DNA of 64,000 bases from Drosophila persimilis (lineage: Eukaryota; Arthropoda; Insecta; Diptera; Drosophilidae). The position numbers and the translations under genes were made by a program. How positions within the stretch are numbered: position 1 is the first letter of the stretch; every line of letters starts with the position of its first letter. Positions 9,416-19,683 of the stretch are shown here, piece after piece. Below the pieces are notes generated by a model that was not told where the DNA came from, did not search any database, and saw only the letters and a list, made by a program, of their open reading frames with translations. The stretch spans positions 21,829 through 85,828 of the forward strand of contig NW_020825611.1 in the NCBI RefSeq assembly GCF_003286085.1. Reading direction: 5' to 3'.

Positions 9416-10372
9416 TGTAACGAACCGTTCTTCTCCGTCTGATGCAGCTGGGCTGGCTCAGCGGTCGGTAGGCTCGCTGCAACAATATTTATATGTTGCC
9501 CCGACGACAAGTAAGAAGGCACGGGTTGTGTCTTGTACTGGTATGTTAAAATGCTTTATTGGTATCTTAAGTCTATCTTACGCTACGCGGATTCCGGCGC
9601 TGGATCTCCTCCCGACTCTCCTCTGTGGTCCGATGAGCGCGTTGCTCCCTGGGCCCCCCACGGCGTCGCCAAGCGTGGCACCGCCGGCTCTACTGACTGG
9701 GGCTAGCGATTCTTGGCACGGGGCCCAAATCCACCTCTCAGTCAGGCGCCTGACGCGTTCGCTCTCACTCGACTCACTTGGCTTTTCGGCCCGAGGGTGC
9801 CTCACTCCTGAAGGGATGCGCTTCAAGCGGGGCGCCGTTGGTTCAAGGGATTTGAGTCTTTGGCTCTTGGCTGCACGCTCGAGTCCGCCTCTTAATCCTC
9901 ACACAACGCGTTCGCTTTCTACGGTTCTCTTCCCTTTGCTTGGTTTCACTTTCGTGGCTCACTATTCACTTCACTCTTGTTGGCTCCGTCTGTGGACTGT
10001 CCTCTTTTCTGGTCGCGGCCCTCCTCTTATAGGCTCGCTTCTGCGTCGGCGCCGCCGATGCCGCCTGGCGCTAACGGCGCTTTCCGCCATGCGGTGCCCG
10101 TATTTTTCCATCGGCGTTCCTTCATTCCCTTGTCGCTTTCCAACGGGACCTGGCTGGTGGCGTGATCTCATGACCATATTTGGTCATGCGCTGGGCCACT
10201 GCCGGCCCGATCCCGTCATCCCGCTGCTCTCTCTCCAGGGGTCCTCCCCTCTCATCTTGGGACCCCGGGAGAGCTCTCCTCGGGAATTCGCCGCCTCCGG
10301 ATATCCCCGGATAACGGTCGTTAGCGCTTAACCCTATACTGCCCCCTATGTGTGGGAATACCTTTCCTCACA
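9416..10372 (-). mobile_element. Complete LTR of Osvaldo-like gypsy element
   Basis: On the minus strand it runs from TGTGAGG (10372) to TTACA (9416), 957 bp with TG...CA ends, and is followed by AC and the tRNA-Lys primer-binding site. It contains AATAAA about 120 bases before its end. It is the upstream LTR in the minus orientation, paired with 1-636. The element inserted into a BEL LTR: the sequence right of 10372 continues that LTR. The other side of the insertion lies outside the window, so the target-site duplication cannot be seen. Confidence 0.85.
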
Positions 10373-10508
10373 ATATGAAGAGAAGTCGAGAAAAATCTAT
10401 GAAAACGAACGCACGCACTCCTTTTTTTTTCGTCGTCGAAAAATACAAATTTGCAGTCACCCAAGTTTTTCGGTCTCTTTATTTTAGAAAAACTATTCTA
10501 AATTTTCA
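10373..10508 (+). mobile_element. 3' stump of a BEL LTR
   Basis: Matches 47269-47382 (3' LTR of the BEL element) and 39664-39791 (5' LTR), ending TCTAAATTTTCA. The rest of this LTR has been separated by the gypsy-like insertion. It shows that the duplicated gene segment already had the BEL LTR beside it. Confidence 0.8.
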
Positions 10509-10894
10509 GGAATTAATGATGCAGTATCGAAACTTTAAAGGAATCATTTAGTCACGGCACTTTGTAACGGCAATGCCTTATTGTAAAATTAAACTTATTT
10601 TTCGCTGAAATATTTTAAAAGTTAAAAGTTAAAAAGGCGTATGCCAAATAAATTGTATTCTCTAACGTTTTGATTTTAAAAACCTTTCTTTTTTATCACC
10701 CACTTATACAAAAAAGATTCTTTAACGAGCGGGAACGAAATTAACTCTGAATTATGCTCGCACTTGTCATGAGATAGGAGAGTGGAACTTTTCTCCCTCT
10801 CTCTCTTTCTTACACACAAGCCCGCCGTTGGAGATGGATAGAGAGATCGAGAGAGAATGAGTAAGCGCGTGGAAGGCGATTTGGTCGTTATAAT

Positions 10895-11130
10895 AACGAT
10901 CCGATCTCATCCACATTTGACAGTCTAGTAAATATGGCGTTCTCTACGATTCTGCGTTAATTGTGAATGCCACAGATTTTTCGTCTTTGTGGGGGCGGAC
11001 GGGTCCAGGTGTCTGGATATACAATTTGGTTGCTCTAGCTTTCATGGTCTCTGATATCTAGGTGCTCATCAAGGACGCTCATAGGACGAAAAGGCTTCCT
11101 TCTGGAAGTTACACTCATCCAGAGCCACAT
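10895..11130 (-). mobile_element. Old, diverged DINE fragment
   Basis: Recognisable DINE phrases: GATTCTGCGTT, TTTTCGTCTTTGTGGGGGCGGA, GGTTGCTCTAGCTTTCATGGTCTCTGA and CCTTCTGGAAGTTACACTCATCC, clearly more diverged than the other DINE copies. The same fragment sits in the other segment copy at ~47795-48000, so its insertion predates the duplication. It lies ~320 bp upstream of the aminopeptidase start. Confidence 0.6.
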
Positions 11131-11448
11131 CTATTTGAGTACCATGGCCCTTCAAGAGTTCATGATTTGTTAGCCCCATTTGTCAAAGATATACATACTC
11201 GACATGTTTACTCCTCCGAGGACAGCCAAACCAAAACAGTAGTGAGTGAAGGGCCGATGTCCACTCGTTTTTAGATTCTGATCCTTTCGAATTTCCTGAA
11301 TGTACCGACCAAATAGCCCTTGAAGTGAGTGTCACTCTCTCATGGAGTACATTCATCGCCTCAATTTGGCATTCTCTATTGCTAGAAATTGAACACGAAA
11401 TACGTATATTCTGATATTTGGTACATTGTGTGGGCTTAACGAAAAATA

Positions 11449-13218
11449 ATGCTTGGCGTTGTACGTCGGCTGGTCTCCCAGGCCTTCCCGCAGCGCCTGC
11501 GACCACGTCCCCAGGCTATCCAGCGCCGCTCCGCCTCGCAGGCGGTAAACCAGATGTTGCAGCTCCAGCAGATGGACATGTGTGCGGATCCTCCATCCCG
11601 CGGACTTGTGGTCGGCGTGTTCGCCGACGAAACGGACCGCAATGATGCTGGCGTCCTCACCGCGGCCGGTTGGCGGTACAATGTCCAGAAGACTGCCGGC
11701 CGATTGCTAGAGGTCCTCCGCATGTCCGGACCCATGCCCAAGCGGGGCGAGGCTCGCCTTTTCTTCGCGATCGAGCCAGAGCGCATCCCCTATTACTCTG
11801 TGGTGGCTGTGGTCGGCCTCGGCAAGGAGTGCCTCGGCTACAATCCCTACGAGGTGCTCGACGAACAGAAGGAGGCGATCCGTCGCTCCGTGGCCGCCGC
11901 CTGCCGTATCCTGGCCGAGCTGGACACCGACAGAATCGAAGTTGAAAACTGCGGCCACGCCGAGTCCGCCGCCGAGGGGGCCGCATTGGGCATCTGGCTC
12001 TACCAGGAGCTGCGTAACCCACAGAACAGGATTCCAGTGCCGTCGCTGGACTTATACGCAAGAAAAGACGAGGTCTGCGACCTCGAAGGATGGCGCATTG
12101 GTCTGCAGAAGGCAGCCGCCCAGAACCTGACGAGACAGCTGCAGGAGATGCCCTCCAACCTCCTCACACCCACAGCTTTTGCGCAGAATGTCGTCGAGGT
12201 GCTGTGCAAATCCGGTGTCAATGTGGAGGTCAAGGTCGAGGGCTGGGCCGAGAGCCAGTCAATGCACGCCTTCCTGGCTGTGGGCAAGGCTTCGTGCGAG
12301 CCACCCATCTTCCTGGAGCTGAGTTACTACGGCACCTGTGCCGAGGAGCGCCCCATTGTGCTGGTGGGCCAAGGCGTGACTTACGATGCTGGAGGATTGT
12401 GCCTGAAAGAGAAACATGAGCTCTTCCATATGCGTGGCGACATGACCGGGGCCGCCGTTGTGGTGGCCTGTTGTCGAGCTGTGGCTGGCCTGCGTTTACC
12501 GGTAAGTACTCAGGACAGAAATGATATCTCCTTGAATAATAATGCTGTTCTTAGGTCAACATTCGCGGCCTGATACCTCTTTGTGAAAACGTAGTGGGCT
12601 GCAATTCGGTCCGTACTGGGGACATGGTCAAGTCCATGAACGGCAAGACCATCGAGATCCAGTGCACCGATCACGAGGATGTACTGGTCCTGGCAGACGC
12701 CCTGCTGTATGCGCAAAACTTCTGTCCCAAGTGCATCATTGACGTCGGCACCTGCTCGGGCTACATGCGCCAGGCCCTGGATGAGTCGGCTGCGGGGGTC
12801 TTTACCAACTCGGAGATCCTGTGGCAGCAGATCAAGCACGCCAGCATGCATACCGGAGATCGTGTGTGGCGCTTCCCATTGTGGAAATATTACAGCAAGG
12901 CCGTGCGTGCCGGGGGACGCAGCGACGTGCAGAACTATGGCATTGACCGAGGTGGACGTCCCTGCAAGGCCGCTGCCTTTCTCCGTGAGTTTGTGCCCTG
13001 TGGCCAGTGGATGCATATTGTGAGTATTGTGGGGCGCTTTGTTGGGGCGCAGATCTTATGGATTTTCTCCCTCAAAGGATGCCACAAATGTTATGGTGAC
13101 AAAGGGCTTCGAATACGAGTATCTGCGCAAGGGAATGGCCGGCCGCCCGACCCGAACACTGGTGGAGTTTATTGCTCAGACGATTTGCAAGGATACGGCC
13201 CCACGTTTGGCCAAGTAA
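11449..13218 (+). CDS. Sperm-leucylaminopeptidase-like protein (M17 family), three coding exons
   Basis: Exons 11449-12501, 12555-13019 and 13078-13218, with introns starting GTAAGT and GTGAGT, give 552 residues, the usual size for fly S-Lap proteins. The start has a fly-like AAAAATAATG context. Residues 1-35 are Arg-rich without acidic residues, like a mitochondrial presequence. The M17 fold is clear: VGQGVTYDAGG (~318), MRGDMTGA (~338), then after the first intron TGDMVKSMNGKTIEI and CTDHEDVLVLADAL, and RKGMAGRPTRTLVEF near the end. In active M17 enzymes the signature is NTDAEGR; here the metal-ligand Asp and Glu remain but the catalytic Arg is Val, so peptidase activity is doubtful. S-Laps are abundant in the fly sperm mitochondrial derivative. 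A decayed duplicate lies at 48003-49539. I cannot say which S-Lap paralogue this is. Confidence 0.88.
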
Positions 13219-13497
13219 TCAATCTCTAACGGGAATCCAATGTTATATATATTTTGTACTGTGTTTTTTGACGATGCCACACACGAACACAAAATTACAC
13301 TTGAGCTATGATCACTCTATTTTACATATGTTTTCGCATATAAAACAGAGAAACAGCGCTAGTGTTCGATCTTTTGTTGGGTCCTGGGCTTCCAACTATT
13401 GAACATGATAACTAGACACTGTGGATTATTGCTTTGTCAGACTCTACCCGGAATCGGGTATTATATGTAATATCTGTGGTATCACTAAAAGTGAGTG

Positions 13498-14752
13498 CTA
13501 CGCCAGGGAGACTGCATGAGTAATCACAACGTTTATGTCAATGGGTGGATAGTTTTGCAGCAGCTTCACATTCGAGGCAAAGTCGTTCTCTAAAATTGCT
13601 TCCCTTTGGATTCTATAAATCAGTAAATACATCAGTAAATGCAAATGAATCAGTTCAAAGTCAGCACATGCTTACAATATCATGGTTCAGCAGATTTTGA
13701 TGAGAAAATTAAAGCGCTGCTCGTCCGAGAATACCTAATCCCAAATTCGCAGCACATCGGGCAGTGGAAACTCCTGCGAGAGCAGGAGGGTGAGCCACCT
13801 GAAGCTGTAGTACTGCGGAGGCAGCTCTTGGCTCTTCAGATGCTATATCTTTAGTCTTCAGCATGTTAGATAGCAGGCCCATCATGAACTTTATACCACC
13901 CTCCGCATCGTCCAGAGTCTTGATGAAGAAGTCGCGTATCTCGCTCATTAGAGCCGTGAAGCAGAAGAAACAGTCTGCCTCCGCGTGGGCGCGGTACGAG
14001 AGATCCGGATCCGAGGCCATCACATAGTAGATGGGTCCGACAATCTCATTCATGCCCTGTACGTAACCCAGGCCAGGACGTTCGCCGAGCTGAGCACCGT
14101 GGGCACTACCCGTTTGTGAAGCCGGCGCCCGTGCTCGCCTTTACTGTGCACCACAATGTCACAGGGATACTCTGTGGGCTGCTGAAAGAACGAGATGTCG
14201 GGACACAGGCGCCTCACATCTTTGCCGATCTGCAGCAGAAATTTGTTGTCATTGAAGAATGTGTTCCAGGCGCTTTCTGGCCCCTCGCTAAGCGGATGAT
14301 CTTGTAGGCCAACGCCCCTTGAATCAACAGCGACGTCCCCGTCCCCGTCGCCTTCTCCAGCTCCATTGCAGCTGTGTTCCGGGGGGAGTACCAATTCCTC
14401 AATGAACTGCTGGTACAGGGCTCGCTTCTGGGCCAGCGTGGTCATCCAACTGCTGCGTCTTGGTCCCAAGTAGCCCAACAGCAGTTTCCAGCTGAGTGCA
14501 CGGAAGCTTTGTACATCGGGCACACCTGTGGATTGGATTGGATTCATGTCCATGAATTACTACGCCTATCAGAAGTGTGATATCCCACCATTAAACGTCA
14601 GTCTCCTTTAGGTCAACCACATCCTGGGCCAGCGCATCATCGAACTCTTTTACACTGAAAGATACAGGGGGGGGATAACAATCTTTTGTTCTTAATTCCC
14701 GAAAACACGTCACATTTTTGTGTCGTCCATACCGCGCCTTGAAAATGGACAT
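13498..14752 (-). pseudogene. TBC1D13-like Rab GTPase-activating protein, pseudogene (copy A)
   Basis: Read from 14752 down, pieces of a TBC1D13 protein appear in order: start MSIFKARYG, then VKEFDDALAQDVVDLKE, DVQSFRALSWKLLLGYLG, ESAWNTFFNDNKFLLQI, KDVRRLCPDISFFQQ, YVQGMNEIVGPIYYV, SEIRDFFIKTLDDAEGG, YYSFRWLTLLLSQEF and NVKLLQNYPPIDINVV. Introns are retained, so it is not a processed copy. The frame breaks after LSSANV, where a deletion removes the part before the GYVQGMNEIVGP motif; it breaks again after KTKDI, and has stops after RIWD and at FLIKIC. Copy A also has a ~9-bp deletion around 14610. The same main lesions occur in the other copy (49819-51080), so it died before the segment was duplicated. 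Confidence 0.85.
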
Positions 14753-15217
14753 GCTTTGGCTGTATGCGGGCGAGGATCTCAGTTTGCTCCATGCAGGGAC
14801 AGTCGCTTTGCAATGATGTGGACTGGACTTATATTATTGCTTTGTTGTCATCCAGCCAGCTGCATTATTGCTTTTCCCAATACAGTTCGAAGCAGAAACA
14901 ATTTTGATATTCCGTCGAATATTTTTAGATATCTAGATCTCTCAGCCCTGCCCACATAATTTTATCCGATTAATGAATCAATTTTCTACTTAACTGTCTT
15001 GTTTTAAATACTTGACTTTAATTGTTTTTGCCTCAATTTTGGTTCCTCAACAAGAATATATGTATCTGAAAACCCGAACTTAGCCCTCTTAAGCCCCCTC
15101 TATTTAAATAGTTCAAATACTGGAGGTAAATGACGGAAAATATTAACGATTGTAAATTCTTCTTGTAGGCTCATGCTACCTTTCCTCTGAACTTAAAAAA
15201 AAAACACTATATCTGTT
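14753..15217. other. Non-coding end of duplicated segment
   Basis: No gene seen. Positions ~14905-15005 (ATTCCGTCGAATATT ... CATAATTTTATCCGATTAATG) recur, diverged, at ~20385-20485 on the far side of the roo-like element, and the same stretch is present in copy B at ~51235-51335. The run of A at 15198-15208 ends the shared region. Confidence 0.6.
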
Positions 15218-15307
15218 CAGCCACAGACATGTAAATCGGAGTCGAGCATTACTACTCGCTGCTGCTACCAGATCAACAGCGAACACCCTTCAGCCCTGGG
15301 GGAGTCG

Positions 15308-16734
15308 TTGGAAACCGCAACAAAAAGATTCCTAGCGTTGGAGCGGCGAAGCTCAACAGAAACTTGGAAGAGTTATGTGGACTTCATGGAAGAGTATGAA
15401 GGACTAGGACATATGAAGATTGAGCCAGCATCAAAAGTTCCCAAAAGGCACTACTTCATTCCACATCATTGTGTACTCAAACCTGAGAGCACCACCACAA
15501 AGCTTCGGGTAGTATTCGATGCCTCATGCAAATCAACAAGCGGGAAATCTTTGAACGACATTCTGCAGGCTGGACCCACCGTTCAGAGCGAACTTATGTC
15601 CATTCTGCTACGATTTCGAATTCATAAGTACGTATTCACAGCGGACATAGAAAAGATGTACCGGCAAGTGTGGATGAATCCGGAGGATCAATTCCATCAG
15701 ATGATAGTCTGGAGAAGCAATCCATCCGAAGAGATCAGGTACTATCGCCTGAAAACAGTAACATATGGGACAACAGCTGCTCCGTTCCTAGCAACGAAAT
15801 GTCTGGATCATTTGGCAATACAATACAAAGACAGACTACCAGTAGGATCAACAACATTAAAAACAGATTTCTATGTTGACGACTGTCTAACAACTGTCTA
15901 ACGACAAGAACTAAATAAGATATTTCTACCGTCCGGATTCAAATTGCGCAAGTGGTGCTCCAACAATGAGCAACTTCTCCAAGGAATCCCCAAAGAGGAT
16001 ATTGTAACCGATGTAAAATTAGGAGAGACACTAGAGCACTACAGCGTGAAAACTCTGGGTCTCATCTGGATGCCGAAGAAGGATACATTGTGTGGACGAA
16101 CACAGAAAAGCCAGGCTACACGCATCACCAAACGGGTGGTATGTTCCGAACTGGCCCAAATCTTTGACTCTTTGCACCGGTGGTAGTAAAGGCAAAAATC
16201 TTCATGCAACAACTTTGGGAGCTCAAACTGGATTGGGATAACGAATTACCATTACAACACCAAACCGAATGGAAAGAATACCGGGACGACTTACAAACAT
16301 TGAACAAAATGCAAATTCCCCGGCATATCTACGATGGTAAAATTCCAGTTACCCAAGAACTCCATAAGTTTGTAGATGCATCAGAACGAGCATATGGCGC
16401 AGCAGTATATGTACGCGCTACATACAAAAACAACCAAGTGTCAGTAAGACTGCTCTGTTCGAAATCACGTGTAGCGCCGACAGCCAAACAATCACTACCA
16501 CTGTTAGAACTTTGTGCTGCAGTGAGCTCACAAACCGAGTCCGACAGGATCTGCACATGGACATTACAACGGTTTCAGGATGGTTTTGGAGTGATTCCAC
16601 CGTTGTTTTATCCTGGATAAACGCATCGTCATCAACATACCATACCTTTGTGGCAAATCGAATAGCCAAAATCCAGGCATTAACAAATCAGTCACAATGG
16701 CGTCACGACGTGTCATCGGCCAACAACGCAGCCG
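15308..16734 (+). pseudogene. Reverse transcriptase and RNase H of the roo-like element, broken
   Basis: Frame 15308-15901 carries the BEL/Pao reverse transcriptase with KLRVVFDASCKS, FTADIEKMYRQVW and an intact FYVDD box, then stops at CLTTV. The rest is split among frames at 15944-16186 (FKLRKWCSN-type region), 16180-16620 (RNase H with FVDASERAYGAAVYV) and 16512-16814. Small deletions also join the RNase H region to the integrase N-terminus. No functional polymerase is possible from this copy. Confidence 0.8.
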
Positions 16735-19659
16735 ATGTCCTGTCGAGAGGAATCGCATTGTGGTGCTCAAGCATTAAGGGCAATCGCAAGACAACAATAT
16801 TGGATTATCAATGACAAGACAATGGCTAGAAGCATCATCCACAGCTGTGTTAGATGCACCAAGGCTACACCAAAGCTGATACACCAGATCATGGGCAATC
16901 TCCCAGCACAACGAGTCACACAAGCAAGCCCGTTTCTTAATGTAGGCGTCGACTACTGTGGACCAATCTCGATCCACCATAAGATCCGAGGCAAAAGACC
17001 CGATAAGGCGTACATCGCCGTGTTTTGCTACTTTTCCACAAAGGCAGTACACCTGGAGCTGGTAAGCGACCTGACCACAGATGCATTCTTGGCCGCCCTG
17101 CGTCGATTCTTAAGCAGACGTGGGAAGTGTCAAACTATTCATTGCGACAATGCAACGAACTTTGTGGGTGCAAACAACCAGCTTAAAGAATTAGAAGACT
17201 CTATATTCAGCTCAAAGGCAAGTGCTCTGATCACGAATCATTGCAACAAAAAGCAAGTGGATTTTAAATTCATTCCTCCCAGGGCTCCATCGTTTGGCGG
17301 CCTCTGGGAAGCGGCGGTAAAATCAGCAAAAAAGCTGTTGATAACAACCACCAACACAGCCTCATTGACATTTGAAGAACTAAACACAGTGATAATCGAA
17401 ATTGAAGCAATTCTCAAATCTCGACCCATCACTCCAATGTCAAATGATCCCACTGATACAACAGCGCTCACCCCAGGACACTTCTTGATTGGTGAACCAT
17501 TGACAACGCCTCCTGACGTCAATACTGATCATCAAGGAAGAACATTGGTCAAGCGCTGGGATTTGGTATCGCGTCTAAAGCATTCATTCTGGAAACAATG
17601 GTCTACAGAATACCTCCAAGAATTGCAAGCTCGGCATAAATGGAAGACCGCTTCACCAAACGTACCTGAAGGATTATTAGTTTTGGTTAAGAAAGACAAC
17701 CTTCCTGTAATGAAGTGGCCAATGGGTCGCATCATTAAGACATATCCTGGACAGGACAACCACGTACGAGTGGTTGACGTTAAGACAGCATTTGGCGTAT
17801 ACAAGCGCCCGATCACTCGTCTAGCGCCGCTCTTTCCAGAAGATGTGGCAATCAAACGTTCCCACAACGTGATCAGTGACACCACGGAGATTGATGAGCC
17901 ACCCACACAGCGAACAACAAAATTGTCACCTACATTAACATCAACATTAGTGGTGCTGTTGCTCATGCTTCCATTAGCATTGTCACAGTCAATAAATGTG
18001 ACACAATTCGCAAACAAGCCTGGAATATTCTATGAGAAACTTGGAACATCAAGAATAGCAACGTCTGAGTGGACCATGATCGTATACTATGACTATTGGA
18101 AGGATATGCAACTAATGTCTGCTGGAATTTCAGAGTTACGATACATGTGCCCTGAATTAAAAAATGTTCCGGCATGTAACTCCATAGTTCAACACTTTCA
18201 ACATGTGCATTACGAGCTACAAGCAGGAAGCGTTTTAATGAAAAACTCTCGAAAACGCAGATCGCCGCTGGACATCATAGGAAATGTAGCAAGTAGTCTT
18301 TTTGGTGTTCTCTACGCAAAACACGCAGAAGAGATGACTCAAGTAATTGAGAAAGTGAAAGCCAATGAAGACTTTTTACTACATCTGCTCCAAAACCAAA
18401 CATCAATTGTCGACGCGACAATAAACGTAGTCAGAAAAGACAATGTAACAACTGATAATCGCCTAAAAGTTTTGGAACAGCATATGGCTACTATCAACCG
18501 AGAAAGAGGGTCATATCACAGCGATCATCTGGCTCAAGCGTACTTAGGACTAATAGCACAATTAACCCTGCTCACAACAACTCTCCAACGAATGCAGTCC
18601 GACATATCTGATGTCCTAATCGGTATTCATCATCGGAGAATAAGCTCCACGCTGGTGTCTCCCGAGCAACTAATAGACCAACTAGACCAGATACGGGATA
18701 ATTTGCCACAAGATCAAATGCTGCCGGTCACAACGAAGGAGGTGATTCAACTATACAGAATCATGCGAGCCGAAGGAACCCCGACTGCAAAACACGTCAT
18801 CTTCAAGCTGACGCTACCGCTGGTCTCAACAGCTCAGCTCGAAGTTTTCAGCATCATCCCAATTCCGTTTTGGGATTCAACAAGCTGGAGTCTATTTGAC
18901 CTCAGAACCACCATAGTAACGGTGAAAATCCACCGAGACCAGTTCATGGGCACTACCCAAGATGAATTCCGACGTTGTCTTAAAGTACACAACGAGGAGT
19001 TCATCTGCTTTGACCATCAGACGATCTTCAATGTGGACAATTGCTGTGAGTTTCAACTGTTTAACAATAAAACAGAAACACTCTGTCAGGTAACACACAC
19101 AAAGGATGACACGGTGTGGCTAAAAACTCAGCATCCAAATAAATGGATCTTCGCAACGCATTCTACAACTAAACTTCAAGCAGTATGCAACGGAGTTCCG
19201 ACAACCATAACACTGAAAGGAACTGGTCTACTCTCCATATCGCCTGGTTGCACTGCTCGCATTACTGAAGTAAGCATCAGCACCTTCAGCACCACAATTA
19301 GCGAAGTAAAATCGACTTACACTCGGTTTGGCGACGTGAGCCCACCGGAGACATCACCCTCGCCACCAATGTGGCAACTGAAGAACCAGACATCAGACTT
19401 TCATCAAGAACTTGATGATCTACGCCAGCAACTATCAACCATCAATCATCACGAGCTGCCACACCATCTCACCACCGTGCAGCACCATCAACTCGCGGCT
19501 TACGCAACCCTAGCAATATTAATTCTATTGATCATTGCCTTCATTTTCCGGGAGAAGTATCTAATATGGAAACCAAGGCCATCAAATCACGATCCAGCCA
19601 TGTCATCACCCCCTATACCCCTTGCACGCCGGTTTGCCGTCGACTTGAGCGATGGTTGA
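16735..19659 (+). CDS. Integrase-envelope fusion frame of the roo-like element
   Basis: 974 open codons. Residues ~1-370 are integrase without its full zinc domain: VDYCGP, HCDNATNFVGA and PSFGGLWEAAVKS supply the D, D and E positions, followed by the BEL-type C-terminal LKRWDLVSRLKHSFWKQW and GRIIKTYPGQDNHVRVVDV. The envelope follows in frame: a hydrophobic signal-like segment LVVLLLMLPLALSQS (~17950), a basic cleavage site SRKRRS (~18250) followed by a fusion-peptide-like IIGNVASSLFGVLY, a long helical ectodomain with several N-glycosylation motifs, and a membrane anchor LAILILLIIAFIF (~19510-19550). This is the layout of F-type envelopes of insect retroelements. In an intact element the protein would be cut from a larger polyprotein; here the upstream part is gone, so expression is doubtful. 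Confidence 0.75.
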   Translation: MSCREESHCGAQALRAIARQQYWIINDKTMARSIIHSCVRCTKATPKLIHQIMGNLPAQRVTQASPFLNVGVDYCGPISIHHKIRGKRPDKAYIAVFCYFSTKAVHLELVSDLTTDAFLAALRRFLSRRGKCQTIHCDNATNFVGANNQLKELEDSIFSSKASALITNHCNKKQVDFKFIPPRAPSFGGLWEAAVKSAKKLLITTTNTASLTFEELNTVIIEIEAILKSRPITPMSNDPTDTTALTPGHFLIGEPLTTPPDVNTDHQGRTLVKRWDLVSRLKHSFWKQWSTEYLQELQARHKWKTASPNVPEGLLVLVKKDNLPVMKWPMGRIIKTYPGQDNHVRVVDVKTAFGVYKRPITRLAPLFPEDVAIKRSHNVISDTTEIDEPPTQRTTKLSPTLTSTLVVLLLMLPLALSQSINVTQFANKPGIFYEKLGTSRIATSEWTMIVYYDYWKDMQLMSAGISELRYMCPELKNVPACNSIVQHFQHVHYELQAGSVLMKNSRKRRSPLDIIGNVASSLFGVLYAKHAEEMTQVIEKVKANEDFLLHLLQNQTSIVDATINVVRKDNVTTDNRLKVLEQHMATINRERGSYHSDHLAQAYLGLIAQLTLLTTTLQRMQSDISDVLIGIHHRRISSTLVSPEQLIDQLDQIRDNLPQDQMLPVTTKEVIQLYRIMRAEGTPTAKHVIFKLTLPLVSTAQLEVFSIIPIPFWDSTSWSLFDLRTTIVTVKIHRDQFMGTTQDEFRRCLKVHNEEFICFDHQTIFNVDNCCEFQLFNNKTETLCQVTHTKDDTVWLKTQHPNKWIFATHSTTKLQAVCNGVPTTITLKGTGLLSISPGCTARITEVSISTFSTTISEVKSTYTRFGDVSPPETSPSPPMWQLKNQTSDFHQELDDLRQQLSTINHHELPHHLTTVQHHQLAAYATLAILILLIIAFIFREKYLIWKPRPSNHDPAMSSPPIPLARRFAVDLSDG

Positions 19660-19683
19660 ACACCAGTTCAACGGCCGGGAGAA

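Larger units (their letters stand above)
10373..15213. repeat. Segmental duplication, copy A (aminopeptidase gene plus TBC pseudogene)
   Basis: Collinear with 47269-51532 in direct orientation and nearly identical over long stretches. From 12555 on, the offset is 36321 for about 2 kb. Copy A retains ~650 bp (about 11088-11650) that copy B lacks, including the aminopeptidase start codon. Copy B has ~50 bp near 47695 that A lacks. Both end in the same A-rich stretch after CTGAACTTAAAA, where a roo-like element (A) or the Helentron (B) follows. The unassigned parts at 10509-10894, 11131-11448 and 13219-13497 are flank or untranslated regions of the genes within. Confidence 0.9.

Noticed and set aside
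8778..10331. 517-codon plus-strand protein
   Set aside because: Only 8869-9394 matches ORF3; the rest reads through the PBS and LTR antisense and has no meaning as one protein.
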